Below, one piece after another: positions 29,701 to 41,667 of a DNA stretch of 64,000 nucleotides (position 1 is its first letter; the number at the start of each line of letters is the position of its first letter). The notes beneath the pieces were generated by a model that worked only from the letters and a program-made list of their open reading frames with translations, did not search any database and was not told where the DNA came from. The translations under genes and the position numbers were made by a program. This DNA is from Apus apus (taxonomy: Eukaryota; Chordata; Aves; Apodiformes; Apodidae), in the NCBI RefSeq assembly GCF_020740795.1, contig NC_067295.1, positions 4,712,501-4,776,500 of the forward strand. Reading direction: 5' to 3'.

Positions 29701-32700
29701 GGTCCCTAGGAGGACTTCAGAGGAAAGCAATAAACACCCAAATGTGTGTTCCTGTCTGCAGCCATTTCCACTCAGGAGAAATCCTTCAAGTTGGGAGAAG
29801 TCAACTGGGAAGGGCCCCAGCAATGTGGCTGGGCTGGGAAGAGTGGAGTCTGGGGCTGAGCTGTGATGAAGGGGGGCAGAGAAACCTGGAGGAGGCTGGA
29901 GAGCAGCCCTGGCTTTGTTTTGTCCTCTGACTTCCAGCAGAAAAATACAGAGGAAGCCCTGGGAGGAGAGGAAGGATAATCTTTCTAAAGGCAGAGTCTG
30001 GCTCAGCGGGAGGGAGGAAGGGATAGAGGGGAGGGCAGAGTTCATGGAGCAGCAGAGGTGAGTGCTGAGACACTCTTGTGACTCCTGATTGTCCATCATG
30101 TAGTCCCTACTCTCCAGAGGGTAAATCATCCCTCTGCTGGCACTTGGAGTTCAATCCTAGCTTTTTTTTTTTTTTTTAATCTGTGTTGTTGGTGAAAACC
30201 TTTCATGAGGCACATCAGGTCTGACAGTCTGGGGAAGACTTCTTGCTTTGCAGTGTATTAAAAGCTGAATTATTTCACCTCATGGTGAATTAAAAAAAAA
30301 AAAAAAAAAAGCCAGGGGAGTGGGATTGCTGTTGTAAAAGGTGCTCTCAGTGCAAGTATTGCATCAGTGGGGATGTCTGGAGTCAGAGAGGAGCTTGAGA
30401 AGATTGAAAAATTGTACATTTCTAGGAGTGCTTTTGAAGGCTGCTTGATGGTCTCAAGGGAACTGGGGACAGCACTGGCTGCCTTATTTTGGAGATTTAA
30501 ACTAGCCTTTTTATCTTCACTGTCTTTAATCTGGAACATCTCTCATTTGCGTATTTTGTCCAGTGATTCTTTACCAAAGCCACTGTCAAAGCAAGTTAGT
30601 GAATGCTAATATGGCTCTTAGGGTCACTTTTCAGCAGGATTACCAGCTAGCAAGCTGACATTTGCAGTTTGCTTTGGTTGATTTTAGAACTGCTTTCCTT
30701 GCAAGGCTGATTTACTGTTAGTTTTTATTCCTAGGATGTTACAGCAGTGGCTTGTCTGTTTATTTTGCTTTGGCAAAACAGGGAGTACCTTTTTGTGTGG
30801 TGATGGAAAAGTGCTGCTATCATCTAAACATGAGAGCCTTGATAGCTGTCTTGTTGCCATGTAATCAAGAATTACCTGAATAGGACCAAATGAGAGATGC
30901 TAGACATCTAAGAAATGCAAACACTGCTTCCTGACATGGTACAACAGGCTGAATTGCCCTGTCACAGAAAGTACAGCTAGTGCTAGATCCTGTGCTTTGT
31001 CTCTTATTCCTAGTTTGCTGAATTCAGTTTACTTTTCATTTTCATATTTTCCCATATAATTCTAAATTATTGTGGAGGAGAAATTAAAAATATTGATGCT
31101 TCTGCTTCTCTCTAATCCCAAATCCTCGTTCTATTATCATTTAATCCAGTTGTCTCTGCAGCAAATGGCTGTGAGAGAGGCAAGCACACCAACACTGCTG
31201 AGCCTGCTCCCTTCCCCACTTGCCACTGTCCCCCACATGGTGCCTCAAACTGCCACCCTGCTACTCTGGTGCTTCCACCCTCATTTAATTTTTCTGTCAT
31301 TCATTCCAAAACGTTTGGTTTGTTTTGATTTATATCAACATTGTCAAACAAGGGCTGGCTGCATCTGCTTCTGTTCCATGTCCATCATTTTACTGACAGA
31401 GCTACTTGGACTTGCAGCCTGGTGGGGTTTTTCTGTCTATCCAGAGGCCTGTGGCAGCAGTAACATCTGCAGGGCAGGTTCCAGCCCTGAGCATTTTAGT
31501 GCTGAGTTGCATAAACTCTGTGGCATAAGTGGCTTATACACTGAGATCTCCTGCCCCCAGCTCTTTGTCTCCGAGTTGTTTGAACGGGAGGTGAAATGTT
31601 AGATCACTGGTCTTCAAAATAATTCCTTCCTCATCCTTGTTCATGCTGGAAAAAAAAAAGGGGGAGGAGAAAAGTAGAAGAAAACAAAATGGTGGTTGTT
31701 TTTTTGTCCTCCTGCAGCAAAATAAGAACTTTTCTTGCAAAAAGCTGGAGGGAGTTGAGGTCTTATATCTTGTACCCTTGTATATCTTGTACTTGTTCAC
31801 ATGCTGCTTGGCTGCGAACTCTGATGTGTGTCTTAATGCTATTTGTGAATGATAAGGTTTCCTTTTAGTTAAGTTAATAACACTTGTAGGAAAATCCTGT
31901 CCTGGTCAAAAGCTGTTTAAATTTCAGAACATCAGCAGAAATATATATATAATTTTTTTTTTGTCCTGATGTGTTAAATGGCCCATTTTTAGCATTTTTG
32001 CTTTCCTTATTTACAAAATGCATCAGTGAGAACAGCATAAAGTATAAAATCCTGGCTGGGTTTGGGGAAAGTAATAAAATCATGCTTGTGAAAGAGCTGC
32101 CTCTACAGTATCTACTGATTTAGGAGAAAAAAAATCAGTTGCTACTACCTTTTTTTTTTTTCCCAATGAGTTACAGAGCACTTTGATATTTTTTGAGTTT
32201 TTGTGGGCCATTACGTTTTCTAAGTCTAAACAGTGCTAATTAGTTGAGGGTTTCTCAAGCCTGTAAGATCTGTGAGACATTTGCTTTCCCCCCCTTTCAA
32301 TTCCAAGCTGCATTAAGTGATATTTAAAACATGTTGCTTTCACCTGGTCAGATCAGCAGTGGGTGAGGTGCTGCCACAGAGCTGGGCTGGGGATACCTTG
32401 GGTTTTTTGAGTGTATGAAGAGAGGAGAGGCCCAGGAGACGATCTGAATAGACTGGCCAAGTTTAGGAGCTCCTGCATTAATGCTGGATAACACTACATA
32501 GAGCAAGGATGAAATTATTTGATCTATTGCTTTAAAAGAAAACAGCAAATATTTTTATACATTTCAGTTGGAATAGGAACAGTACAATCTTTTTAATGAA
32601 GTGAATAAATTTGGGATTGCTGCTGCTTAATGTTGTTATCTTTTCTATATTATTACACTATCCTAATGTTATCCAGATAATTTATGTACTTTCTGGTTTC

Positions 32701-33532
32701 TGACGTGTCCCCCTGAGAGGGAATGCTTGTATTTTTTACCTTTAAGACTAAAAATAGTGTGGTTATGTTCTCTTTAGAAAGAAATGAAAAGCCTTTCCCA
32801 TCGGATCAGAGTATGATCCTTGGGAAAGCCATGTCTGAGTGGCTCTCTGGGGAGCAGAAGACATGCTGGTTACAGAGAACTCTGCTGGGCTGTGCAGGAA
32901 GGTGCTATCGTTGCTTAAATCCTGAGGTGCTTGATTCACAGCTAGTCAGCAAAACAAGCTGACAATTCCAAGTCCATTGAAGTTAATGAAGCAACGTAAT
33001 TAGCTTTGGGAGAGGGTCTGGAAGAGGCCAAACCTTTGACCTGCAGAGAGCAGGGTTGAAGCTAAACCAGAGCATCTCCTGTCTCTGTGGAACAGGTGAT
33101 GATTTGACACCCTGGAAAAGTGTGAGAGGTCTGCCCACATCTTCAGACACCTTGGTGCTTCTAGAAATTTCCTCCTGGCTCTTGGAAAAGCCAAGACAGG
33201 TTGGGGATGCAAAGAGGGAGCCAGTGCCCCAGGAAAAAGTGTTTTGCACAAAGTGTGGCAGCTCGAGTGAGCACGTTGATGTCTGAAGCCTGGGAACAGC
33301 ACTTCCCTCAGCGGCACAGGGGACAGAGACCGAACGGTTGGGTCCACTTGGGTGTTATTTTAGAGGGACAGGCGCTGGTATGAGAGGACGGGGCCGCGTT
33401 GCTGCCCCGGGCGGGACACCCACCCTCTGCAACACGCGACCACGGCCCCCGGAGCCACGTTCCAGCGCGAGTGCCGGCGGCGGCCACGCGGGGCTGCCCA
33501 GCCCGGGGCGCTGGCGCTGCGGGAGGCACCAG
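26716..33532. other. intergenic region between IQCE and TTYH3
   Basis: About 6.8 kb with no recognised gene, tRNA or repeat family beyond homopolymers (A19 at 30292-30310 and a T run at about 30163-30178). The longest open frames, 31072-31602 (176 codons, plus) and 29641-30129 (162 codons, minus), match no family I know and have no splice or start context to support them. Confidence 0.6.
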
Positions 33533-33675
33533 CGGAGGTTTTTAAGCCCATTTTAAGGCCAGGTTGGACGAGGGTTTGTGCAACCTGGTCCAGCGGCAGG
33601 GTTCCCTACTCACGGCAAGTGGGTTGGAACTTGGTGATCTTTAAGGTCCCTTCCAACCTTAAGGATTCTATGATC
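33533..33675 (+). mobile_element. CR1 3'-end fragment, sense orientation, adjoining the TTYH3 promoter
   Basis: Contains AAGGCCAGGTTGGACGAGGG, then TTGGAACTTGGTGATCTTTA, then AGGTCCCTTCCAACCTTAAG, and ends GATTCTATGATCC, the CR1 3' terminus. About 140 bp remain. It lies within the CpG island and ends about 55 bp before the GC boxes. Confidence 0.94.
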
Positions 33676-33730
33676 CAGGCAGCCCGGCAGCAGGTCCCCC
33701 CCCGCTCCCCAGCCCACCTGAACCCCCGGC

Positions 33731-33763
33731 CCGGGGCGGGGCGGGGCGGGCGGCGGCGCCAAT
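33731..33763 (+). promoter_or_regulatory. TTYH3: TTYH3 proximal promoter: GC boxes and CCAAT box
   Basis: Overlapping GC boxes (GGGGCGGGGCGGGGCGGGC, from about 33732) are followed by GCCAATGGG with CCAAT at 33759-33763. There is no obvious TATA box. This arrangement suggests Sp/KLF and NF-Y driven dispersed initiation just downstream; the start site is inferred. Confidence 0.7.
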
Positions 33764-33848
33764 GGGAGCGGGCGGGCGGTGCCGGGCGCGGGGGCGGCGG
33801 AGCCTCTCGGCGAACAAAGAGGGAGCGAGGAGGCGGGGGGCAGCGGCC

Positions 33849-33878
33849 ATGCGGGGAGGCCGGCCGGGCCGCGGGTGA
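33849..33878 (+). CDS. uORF 1 in the TTYH3 leader (9 codons)
   Basis: ATG followed by CGG GGA GGC CGG CCG GGC CGC GGG and TGA. It encodes MRGGRPGRG. It is out of the main frame and ends 87 nt before the TTYH3 ATG. It is relevant only if transcription starts upstream of 33849. Confidence 0.4.
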   Translation: MRGGRPGRG

Positions 33879-33886
33879 AGAGGGAG

Positions 33887-33902
33887 GGAAGGAAGGAAGG
33901 AA
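33887..33902. repeat. (GGAA)4 microsatellite in the TTYH3 leader
   Basis: Four perfect GGAA units after AGGGA and before GGAGC. Each unit is an ETS core site; the tract may also vary in length between individuals. Confidence 0.85.
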
Positions 33903-33927
33903 GGAGCAGCGCGGGCGGCAGCGCTCC

Positions 33928-33948
33928 ATGGCCGGCGGGTCGGGGTGA
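33928..33948 (+). CDS. uORF 2 in the TTYH3 leader (6 codons)
   Basis: ATG GCC GGC GGG TCG GGG TGA, encoding MAGGSG, in a CTCCATGG context with G at +4. It ends 17 nt upstream of the TTYH3 ATG and is out of frame with it, so reinitiation or leaky scanning would be needed. Confidence 0.45.
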   Translation: MAGGSG

Positions 33949-33965
33949 GGCCAGGCCAGGCGGGC

Positions 33966-34088
33966 ATGGCGGGCGTCAGCTACTCGCCGCCCTGGTGGGT
34001 GAGCCTGCTGCACCGCCTGCCGCACCTCAGCCTGCGCTGGGAGCTCACCGCCGCTGATTTCCGACCGCACGACCCCGAGTATCAGCAG
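33966..34088 (+). CDS. TTYH3: TTYH3 coding exon 1, tweety family member 3 (5' end only)
   Basis: Encodes 41 residues: MAGVSYSPPWWVSLLHRLPH, LSLRWELTAADFRPHDPEYQ and a final Q. This matches the human TTYH3 start (MAGVSYAAPWWVSLLHRLPHF, then DYQQ). The ATG context GGGCATGG has G at -3 and +4. The donor CAG|GTGGGT at 34089 follows in phase 0, at the place where exon 1 ends in the human gene. This part is the extracellular N-terminal segment before the first of five membrane helices; the helices are encoded by exons beyond the window. TTYH proteins were described as calcium- or volume-linked large-conductance chloride channels, though structural studies did not find an evident pore and suggest a lipid-related role. 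The gene is same-strand and downstream of IQCE, as in mammals. Confidence 0.96.
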
Positions 34089-34789
34089 GTGGGTCCCCTC
34101 ACGGGGTGTCTGGGTGGGTGGGTGCTGTGTCCCCCTTGCAGCCGGGCTGTGCGGGGCAGGGGGTGCGGGGAGAGCTCGGCCCGCCTAGGGGCTCTGGAGG
34201 AGGAGGGGAGACCCAGCCCCAGGTGGGGCACCTCGGGTGGGTGTCTGTGGGTGCTGTGTCTGTCCTGTTCCGTGGGGTGGGTGCCCACCCCGCCAGGGGC
34301 AGATGAGGGGGCTGCTCCCCCGCTGGGTCGGGGCAGGCCGGGACGTGGGGACCTCGCTGGCCTGGGCCGGGGGCAGGAGCCCATCACCCCCCGGCGGTGC
34401 GAGCAGGAGCCCTCAGCTGCTTCCAGCAGGCAGGAAGCCCAAGTTCTTGGGAGGAGGTGGAATGATCCCTTGGAAGGGGGTGCAGGAAGCAGCCCTGGGC
34501 CAGGTGCCCTCCCCAGGTCCCTGCTGCCACACGCTGCCAGGTCCAGGCGAAGTCACCGACCCAACCTGGTGCCCCCGCCCGGGTCATAGCCCCTCATCGC
34601 TGGTGATCCCTGCCTTGCCCTCTGCTCCCCATCGAGCCCACCAGCCCCGCACCGCCGCGACCTGCCGAGATGCCAGCAGCGCCTTTCTGAAACTGACCAA
34701 CTGCCTGCTGGAAAGCAGATGCCTCGGTGCTCCCGCTGCTCCCATGCACCAAGCGCACAGGAGGATGCTCGCAGAACACTTGTGTGCCG

Positions 34790-34790
<1 letters not shown>

Positions 34791-34821
<31 letters not shown>
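34791..34821. repeat. poly(T) tract, 31 nt
   Basis: An uninterrupted run of 31 T after GTGCCGC. No retroposed gene body or target-site duplication was recognised beside it, so it is called a simple homopolymer. Its length may be assembly-dependent. Confidence 0.9.
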
Positions 34822-37800
34822 CCTTTTAATCCCGCGCTTGGTTGGCTAGGCATGTAATTAAAATGATTGTGGAGTGAATCTGTGTGCTCTAACATCTGTG
34901 TTCTCTGCTGTCATCTTGGAACAGAGCTGCAGTGACTCTGCTGCCTCGTTTTGCCACAGTCTCTGGTTTTGAAAACACCATTTTGCTTTTCTGAACATTC
35001 TTGCAGTGTCCTATATATGCAGCTCCCTCTCAAGCACAAGGGGCAGAAAGGCTAAGGTATCTGCATGGTTCTTGTTTATCCTAGAAGTAAAAGGTATTAG
35101 AAATATTTTAGCAGGCAGTATGATTTGGCTTTTTGTTTTAAACAGATTAACAGACCCATGGGCTGGAGCTAGAGCAAAAGGTGAGGGTTGTATTTAAGGT
35201 CTATGGGTAGATACAAAGAAACATATTCAAACCAGTAAACAAAACAGAATTTGGACCTAACTTGAGTGTTTTGGTCTTCAGTTTGTTAATTTCGTTGAGT
35301 TCCCTTGGCTTAGCAGAGTTCAAGATGGCCACACGCAGCTGTAACGCTGCACAGCAGCTCAGCTGTGTTTCCATGACCTCAGAGGGTAGCTGCCTTTGAA
35401 GCAAGGGATGTGAGATGCTGAAGATCAGAAGTTAAAAGTTCATGGAAAGATGTTATTGGGAGTGTGTTATCAGGAAGCAAACATGCATTGACCTTTGAAT
35501 AGACAGCAGATGTGCTATTTTGCACCTAAATGGCTTAAAAGCGTTTTTCACAGCAATCCTGGGTCGTGTTCGTCAGTAATTTTTCTATGGTAATCATATT
35601 CCAGCTTAAAGCCTTCTACTACTCTCCTCCTGTGTAGCTGCCTCCCCTCTCCTGATGACATTAAGGACTTCTTGCACAGCAGTAGGTGGCCTTTTAAGTC
35701 TCCCTATCAGCTCTCAAGAAAACGTCTTATCAAATCCAAACCCGAATGGGCTGGATTACTGAAGCGTCTGTCGTCAAGAGCATTATTTGAGTAGCAGGAG
35801 CTTTGCTGGTTTTGGCTCTGGTGAGGGGACAGCCAGCAGGCTCCAGTGACACAGCCCCTGTCATCAGTGTCACCGCTTATGTAACGAAGCTGCTGTGGCT
35901 CTGCAAGTTGACTCTGGAGTTCGTAGCCATGTAGATTAATTCTAATGCAGTGGAACAGGGAAACTTAATCCGGGAGTGGGAACTGTCGTGCTAAATGCTC
36001 TCTCATGCTTTAAATTGTTCTGGAGGGCTTCTGGGTTGAATTCTAGCTTTTTCTGTTAGCTGTGTTATGAATTTTGCATCCCTTGCTCTGTTTGCAGCCT
36101 GTGCTGGCATAGTCTCCCCTCTTCTTAAGGAACCTTTTGTATTTAGCTGTTGAGGTTGTATAACTCCTGAAGATATGAAAGTAAATATTTTGGTTTAAAT
36201 TCTGCATATTTTTTTCTTATTAGGTCTCATTGGCACAAATTGTGTGTATTTTTGTTTTCCATTTGTGGTCAATACTCCAGTTTTTAAGTATAAGCTGTTA
36301 AAGTGCACGCTGCATTGGGTTCTCCAGTGGCTGGAGGGAGGTCAGTGGGGATGCCAGCTGGAAGTTTATGGGGATGGGAAAGGGTAGAGTGTCCTAGCTG
36401 TAGTAAGGAAGGACTACCCTTACTAAACTAAAAATACCTTTAGGTTTCCATGACTTCAAGTCATCAAGTAGCTACACTGTTGTCAGAAATAGGCATAGAG
36501 CAGGACTCAGTGTCCACTCTCGTTCTGATTTGTTATGAGGAAGGAAGCAGGGTATCCTTTCTGGTTCCTCTTTGCTTCTCTAGAGAAGATTTCCCAACCC
36601 ATGACCAACAAAAAGCATTGTTTTCCCTATAAAACTGTTTTCTTGAGTAACATCTTAGTCGAGACCTACCTTTTTGTGTGTGTGTTTTGAGTGATGGACT
36701 TTGAACTTGGGCATCAAGTGAACCTCCCATTCAACCAAAAGTTAAATACTGTGGCTGGGATTTGGATGGTATGTCACTCGTTACAGTGCCATGTGCTTCT
36801 GCAGGTGAGGGGGCTGCTGTTTTAACAGGCTTTCCACCTCTACTTAGCCAGGATTACTGGAATGCACAAGCCACTATTCCACTGAAGGAGCAGTCATGCT
36901 GTTGTCCCCTGAAACCTCTCTGGAGTGCATGTAGCTTGTTGATAAGCAGATGCTGGCAGTCTTTGAAGCCTAGTTTTTCGTTGTATCTTCTGGGACTCTG
37001 GATGATGGGGAATATCTGGAAGGATGCAGATCTGATGGCTAGTTAAGCTGTTCTTTCCCATGTAGTCCCTTTCCTCAGAGCAGGAGGGACACCCACTGTG
37101 CACTGGCCTGTCTCAAGTCAGCTGCTTCCATTGTGAACCCTCCTACAGGGGCTTCCTCCTTTTGTCTGAGTGCATGAGAAACACTTACGGCAATTTTGTT
37201 GCCAAGGGCTGAGATCAATGCAGCTCCAGGGTTTGGCTGCTTACCTTCTTCACCCCAGTCAGTCTCTACAATGCTCTCTCTTGGTATTACTTACTACTTA
37301 TCTTCTCCCACAGTGTATCTTGTTGCGTTAGGTTAGAACAGTGTGTGCTAGTGTGGAGGAGCAGAGCAGATCCTTCCCCTCTGCACTAGGTTGTTTAAAA
37401 ATGTATGTGTACACATATGTCCTTCAGATGCTTCACTTCCATCATGACAAGCTGGAGACAGCAGTACAACTAGTTGTTTCCTTTTTCTGAGGGAATGGAG
37501 GTGAGCTTCTATGTAGAATGATCCTTCTTTTCCAGGGCTTTGGCTTGCTGGTGAGTCCTGTCGGAACTGCCTCCATGTGCTGCTTGCAGGACTTGCTCCA
37601 TAGAGTAGTCCCTATAGAGGATCTTATCAGACCAGTTCTTTTCCTAATCCTTCCATGAGTCATTTGGGTTGAAGATATCTTGATATCAACAGTTTTGTTC
37701 TGGCAGTATTCTCATCTGAGTCATACTGCAGTGCTCTGCAAAGCCTTTTCATTGTGTAGTGAGTCACAAACTCTGGAGTGAAGGCAATGTAAAAATGGAG

Positions 37801-39112
37801 CAAAGCTTGTGTTCCTTCTGACAGCATCATGCTAATGCCAGGTCTGGTCTCTGTGCCTTTTGCTGCTGAACAAATGATTATGATCTTACCAGTACTGTCT
37901 ACTTACTCCCAGTTCAGTTAATCAGACCGGTGAGATGGTCCAGAGACTGCTGCTGTTGCTAGCTTAGTATATTTAGTAAGGTAAGTACTTCAATACCATG
38001 CAACTAACTAAATCACAATAGAAGTCACTTCATTTTTCAGAGTAGAGTTGGTTAAGAGCCTTGAGACAGTGTGGGGGTTGCATGCAGGAAAGAAGCAGAA
38101 AAGCTTTAATACAGCACAGCAACAGGTATTGGGATATCTACTTGAGACAGGGTGTCTTTGGTACCAACATAAAAGGAGCCTGCAACACTTTATTGTAGAT
38201 CTTAAGGCCCATTCTGTGCTGAGAAGTGTACTATAAACACTGAAGAAGAAAAGAAGCTGTAAAAGCTTCTACAGAGGACCTTGACTTGAATTTAGAGGGT
38301 TTTTTTTTAACTTCTGCAAAATGGCAATGGTGACCTGAATCTGTGGAAATGCATGAATCAGGCTAGACTAAAGCAAAGTTCTCCAGCATCTTTGAAACTC
38401 TTTTCTTGCACCACTTGTGCTTTATCTGCGAGAGCCAGAACTGCAAATGCTTGGATAATGGCAACAGGATTTGCTTTAGGAAAAGGCTGGATGATTGAGT
38501 CACACCACTTAACATGCAGAACCAGGCTGAAGGAAGCAATGATAAGAACAGCAATGTGTTCTAGTCCTTGGTTTTGAGATGGTTGCTTTAGTGTTGTCAC
38601 CCAGGAGTTTCCTTTCATACATCTGCCAGTGCTTTTGTGTTGTCATATTATTTTTCTACTAACGTATTTGTGTTGAAGGGGAATCCAGCAGTGAAAGGTG
38701 CTATGAAAGCCCAAGGATGCTTCCCTCTTTTTTTTGGCTTGCAGACTCTAATCCAAGGCATCACATGTATTTTAACCTGTAGGCAGCAGGGAATGAATTC
38801 TGTCAGGTACTTTCTGGCTCTGTGAGGCTGTTTCCCTACACAAAACATCTAATGTCTTCTTTGGAAGTATTTCTTGGCTGGAGAAGCATGATGGAGCCTA
38901 CACTGCAAAAAAACTTGGATTAGGGAGATTGTTTTAGAACTTCCTCTACTTTACTGGCGTCTTATTTCAATTCTGAAACCAAGAGTCTTTCTGTAAATTG
39001 GAAACATGTGTATTAGTCAAGTTGGATGACGTGTTTTTGTCTAGTTGGCTCCAAGTCAGAGAGTAATGTGCCTTTCTTCAAGGGGTTAGACTGAAGGTCT
39101 CTTTCAAGAGTA

Positions 39113-39138
39113 GATGGACCACTTCCAAGTGGTCCATC
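39113..39138. repeat. 26-bp near-perfect palindrome
   Basis: GATGGACCACTT and AAGTGGTCCATC are exact 12-nt reverse complements separated only by CC. The flanks do not extend the pairing. It could extrude as a cruciform or bind a symmetric factor; function unknown. Confidence 0.92.
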
Positions 39139-40042
39139 AGCTATCCTGCTGTAGCACTAGTTTGCTTGTATTTCCAGAAAGGTTAGGTGACCCTGGTTAG
39201 TGGAATCCAATGCTTTCTAATTAAATTGAAGTGGCTTTTAGGTTTTTAAGAACTGATGGTAAATCCCTTCTTCGCTTTACTCATCAGTCTCAGTTGCATG
39301 AGTAACCATGCAGTAATACCTCTTCTCAGCAAACTGGTGCTGTTGTCTGACTCCTCTAATCTGAGTTTGATCTAGAAGAGGGCACAACAAATAACCAAAA
39401 ATGTAGAATCAAGATAGTTTTTGATGGATGATTTTTACTAAAGGTAGACACACAATGGTCTTTGTTGATGACGCATCCAGTCATGCAGCAGCATATGGTG
39501 TACAGACAGGGAAAAAAAAGTCAACCTTTGCCAGCTTTCTGTCTGCAGCCTTACTTTTTTGCTGACCCATGCTGTGCTGCTACGTTTTCAGATGGTCTCC
39601 TGAGAACCGACAGTTTCTGGAAACCCTGAGTGTAGTTTACCTTACTCGAGTGAAAAAAAGTAACTGTTCTGAATGTATGGTTTTAGCAGACCAAAGTACA
39701 CACAGAGGGGTAAAAGGTGACTTGGAGAAATGTGGAACACATTGTGGAGGGAGGAAGGAATAAAAGAGATGCAAGTGAGTGTGCAAAGATGTAAACCATG
39801 CTTGCTTCATCTGCGTAGAATCCTAAAAATTTTAATCCTACACAGAGAAGATGATTTTGCCAGCCCTGGTGAGTTTCCCAGACTTAGGAGGCATCTCTGC
39901 AGTTGTGGTGCTCTGAAGGCATCGTGCTGGTGTAGGCTGGAAGAGTAGAACTAAAGTTAAAATGCATTACTCTGGCCAGCTGGTGGCCAGCCATTGACAC
40001 CTTGGTGTTTCTGCACCAAGACAACATTTGTCCTCTTAAAAA

Positions 40043-40047
<5 letters not shown>

Positions 40048-40075
<28 letters not shown>
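40048..40075. repeat. poly(T) tract, 28 nt
   Basis: An uninterrupted run of 28 T in TTYH3 intron 1 following AATCCTC. No associated retrocopy recognised. Confidence 0.9.
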
Positions 40076-40080
<5 letters not shown>

Positions 40081-41649
40081 TCCTTACATGAGTGTAGCTG
40101 CCTATGTCTCCTGGTCTGGATTTAAGTACTTAGGAAGTAAATCTTGGGTAATACACCCACCTCCTCCAAGTGTTGCCTATATATTACTTACCTATATGCA
40201 CACAAGTGTGTTTATTTCTTTGGAGGAGCTGGCATTCAGGAACCTTGTATTTTGTATTTGCTTTGGAAAAAGGAAGTCTAAACAGGAACTGAAAATGCAG
40301 ATGAGGGTCTCTAACCTTCAGTTTGCCACCAAAATTGTATAGCTACCTAGGAGGCTTACCTTGGTGTCCAGCCGCAAAGCCTGATCACCAGCATTCTGGA
40401 AAGGACTAAATCAAAGTCAGTTCAGACCTAGCATCTCTTCTCTTTTTTCCTTTGTATGTTTTCTTGCCCTCAATTCTTAAGGCCTTTTTGAGCAGAGGAA
40501 AACTACACATTTCAGGTTAAAAAAAAAACACTTTTGTTTAAATGTTGATCCAATAAACAAGCAGATGTTAGTGTGGATTTTTACTGCTCCTTATTTTTCA
40601 TTATTAGGGAAAGTGAGGAATTCTCACCCAGAAGAACATATCCTGTTAGGCATGACTCTGGAGATTAAGGGTGAGAAATCAGGTGCTTTTGTCTGACTTA
40701 ATCCCAAGGCTTTGAATGTGGATTAAGGAGCTGTGCCACAAGTCGTCTTGATCTCTCACTTGTATTTTGGGGTTATTTATTTTTTAACCTATAGGTGAAA
40801 AAACCTGTTCATTGAGAATGCACTAGACAAAATTATGGGCCTTTGTCACATCTGGTTTCTTGTTATACATGTTTTCAAAACAGACAGTTGGAGGGACAAA
40901 CACCTTCCAATCCCTTGGCATTTCTCCTTCCCTCCACCCCCCTCTTTTTTTCCTCTCCTTTTTCTTCCAGGACAAGGCTAACTTTGCACCTCTTCTCCCC
41001 CACTCCTTCCCCCTCCAGCACATTTGCTGAGGGAAAGGGTGAAGTCCAGAATTGATGGTTCATGCTGTTTGTGTTGAAGTGGTGAGACTGTTGGGGCACA
41101 GCTTGCCTGGTCAGTTCTTTGTGACTCCTTTCTTGGGACGCTTCTGTACCTGTAAGGATGAGTATGCTAAAGATTAAACACTGATGGTTAATACCTCTCC
41201 TGAAGTCACTCTTCTATGATCTTTGATGTCAAGTGAATATGCTTGGGTGGCTGCAAACAATCACTGAGTAAGGTCGTGCTCACTCTTAATTTTCCTGAGA
41301 TGGAGGGGAGTCAGCATCTTGTTTGCAACTAACCTTTTGATGACTGTCAGTTTTCCTCTTGTTTCTGTTTTATCTTTTAGTATTAAACTTTCAACCAGTT
41401 ACATTGAGATTTCCCATTCCCCTTTGAGTGGATAGGAGAACTTGGCTTGTTTTCAACTGAGTGTAATTCCCATAGCTGGGGGAAGGGACGTGATGTCTGG
41501 GAATTTATTTGCTCTAAGATTCAGATGACACTTGAATTACTTTGGCATAGATCAGGATTACCTTCTGTACTGAGCTTAATTCACACTTTTAAGAGATGAA
41601 TAAGACTCAAAATACTCAGGGACATTGATGTATGCTGGAGAGTTGTCTT

Positions 41650-41667
41650 TAATAATAATAATAATAA
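41650..41667. repeat. (TAA)n microsatellite
   Basis: About six perfect TAA units, followed by CAACAAAACAC. Ordinary trinucleotide repeat within TTYH3 intron 1. Confidence 0.85.

Larger units (their letters stand above)
33390..34640. promoter_or_regulatory. TTYH3: CpG island over the TTYH3 5' end
   Basis: A sharp rise in G+C and CpG compared with the AT-rich flanks, spanning upstream sequence, the 5' leader, exon 1 and the start of intron 1. This is typical of a vertebrate housekeeping-type promoter. The borders are estimated by eye. Confidence 0.88.

Noticed and set aside
29641..30129. 162-codon minus-strand open frame between IQCE and TTYH3
   Set aside because: Ser/Leu/Pro-rich translation with no family motif, no splice context and no codon pattern suggesting selection; probably chance.
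31072..31602. 176-codon plus-strand open frame, the longest intergenic one
   Set aside because: No recognisable domain, and similar-length random frames occur in such DNA; no promoter or poly(A) pairing was evident.
33606..34070. 154-codon minus-strand open frame over the CpG island
   Set aside because: Antisense shadow of the CR1 tail, promoter and TTYH3 exon 1; Pro/Arg-rich as expected of GC-rich DNA.
33945..34589. 214-codon plus frame at the TTYH3 start
   Set aside because: Only 33966-34088 is coding; the rest reads through the GTGGGT donor into GC-rich intron, where stops are rare by composition.
34791..34821. Poly(T) considered as the tail of a minus-strand retrocopy
   Set aside because: No gene-like body lies to its right and no target-site duplication was visible; birds also have few poly(A)-tailed retrocopies.
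40940..41038. Strong polypyrimidine tract and CAG at 40970 resembling an acceptor for TTYH3 exon 2
   Set aside because: The following sequence in the required phase 0 reads DKANFAPLLPHSFPLQHIC and then TGA, unlike TTYH3, so it is a decoy or at most a poison exon.
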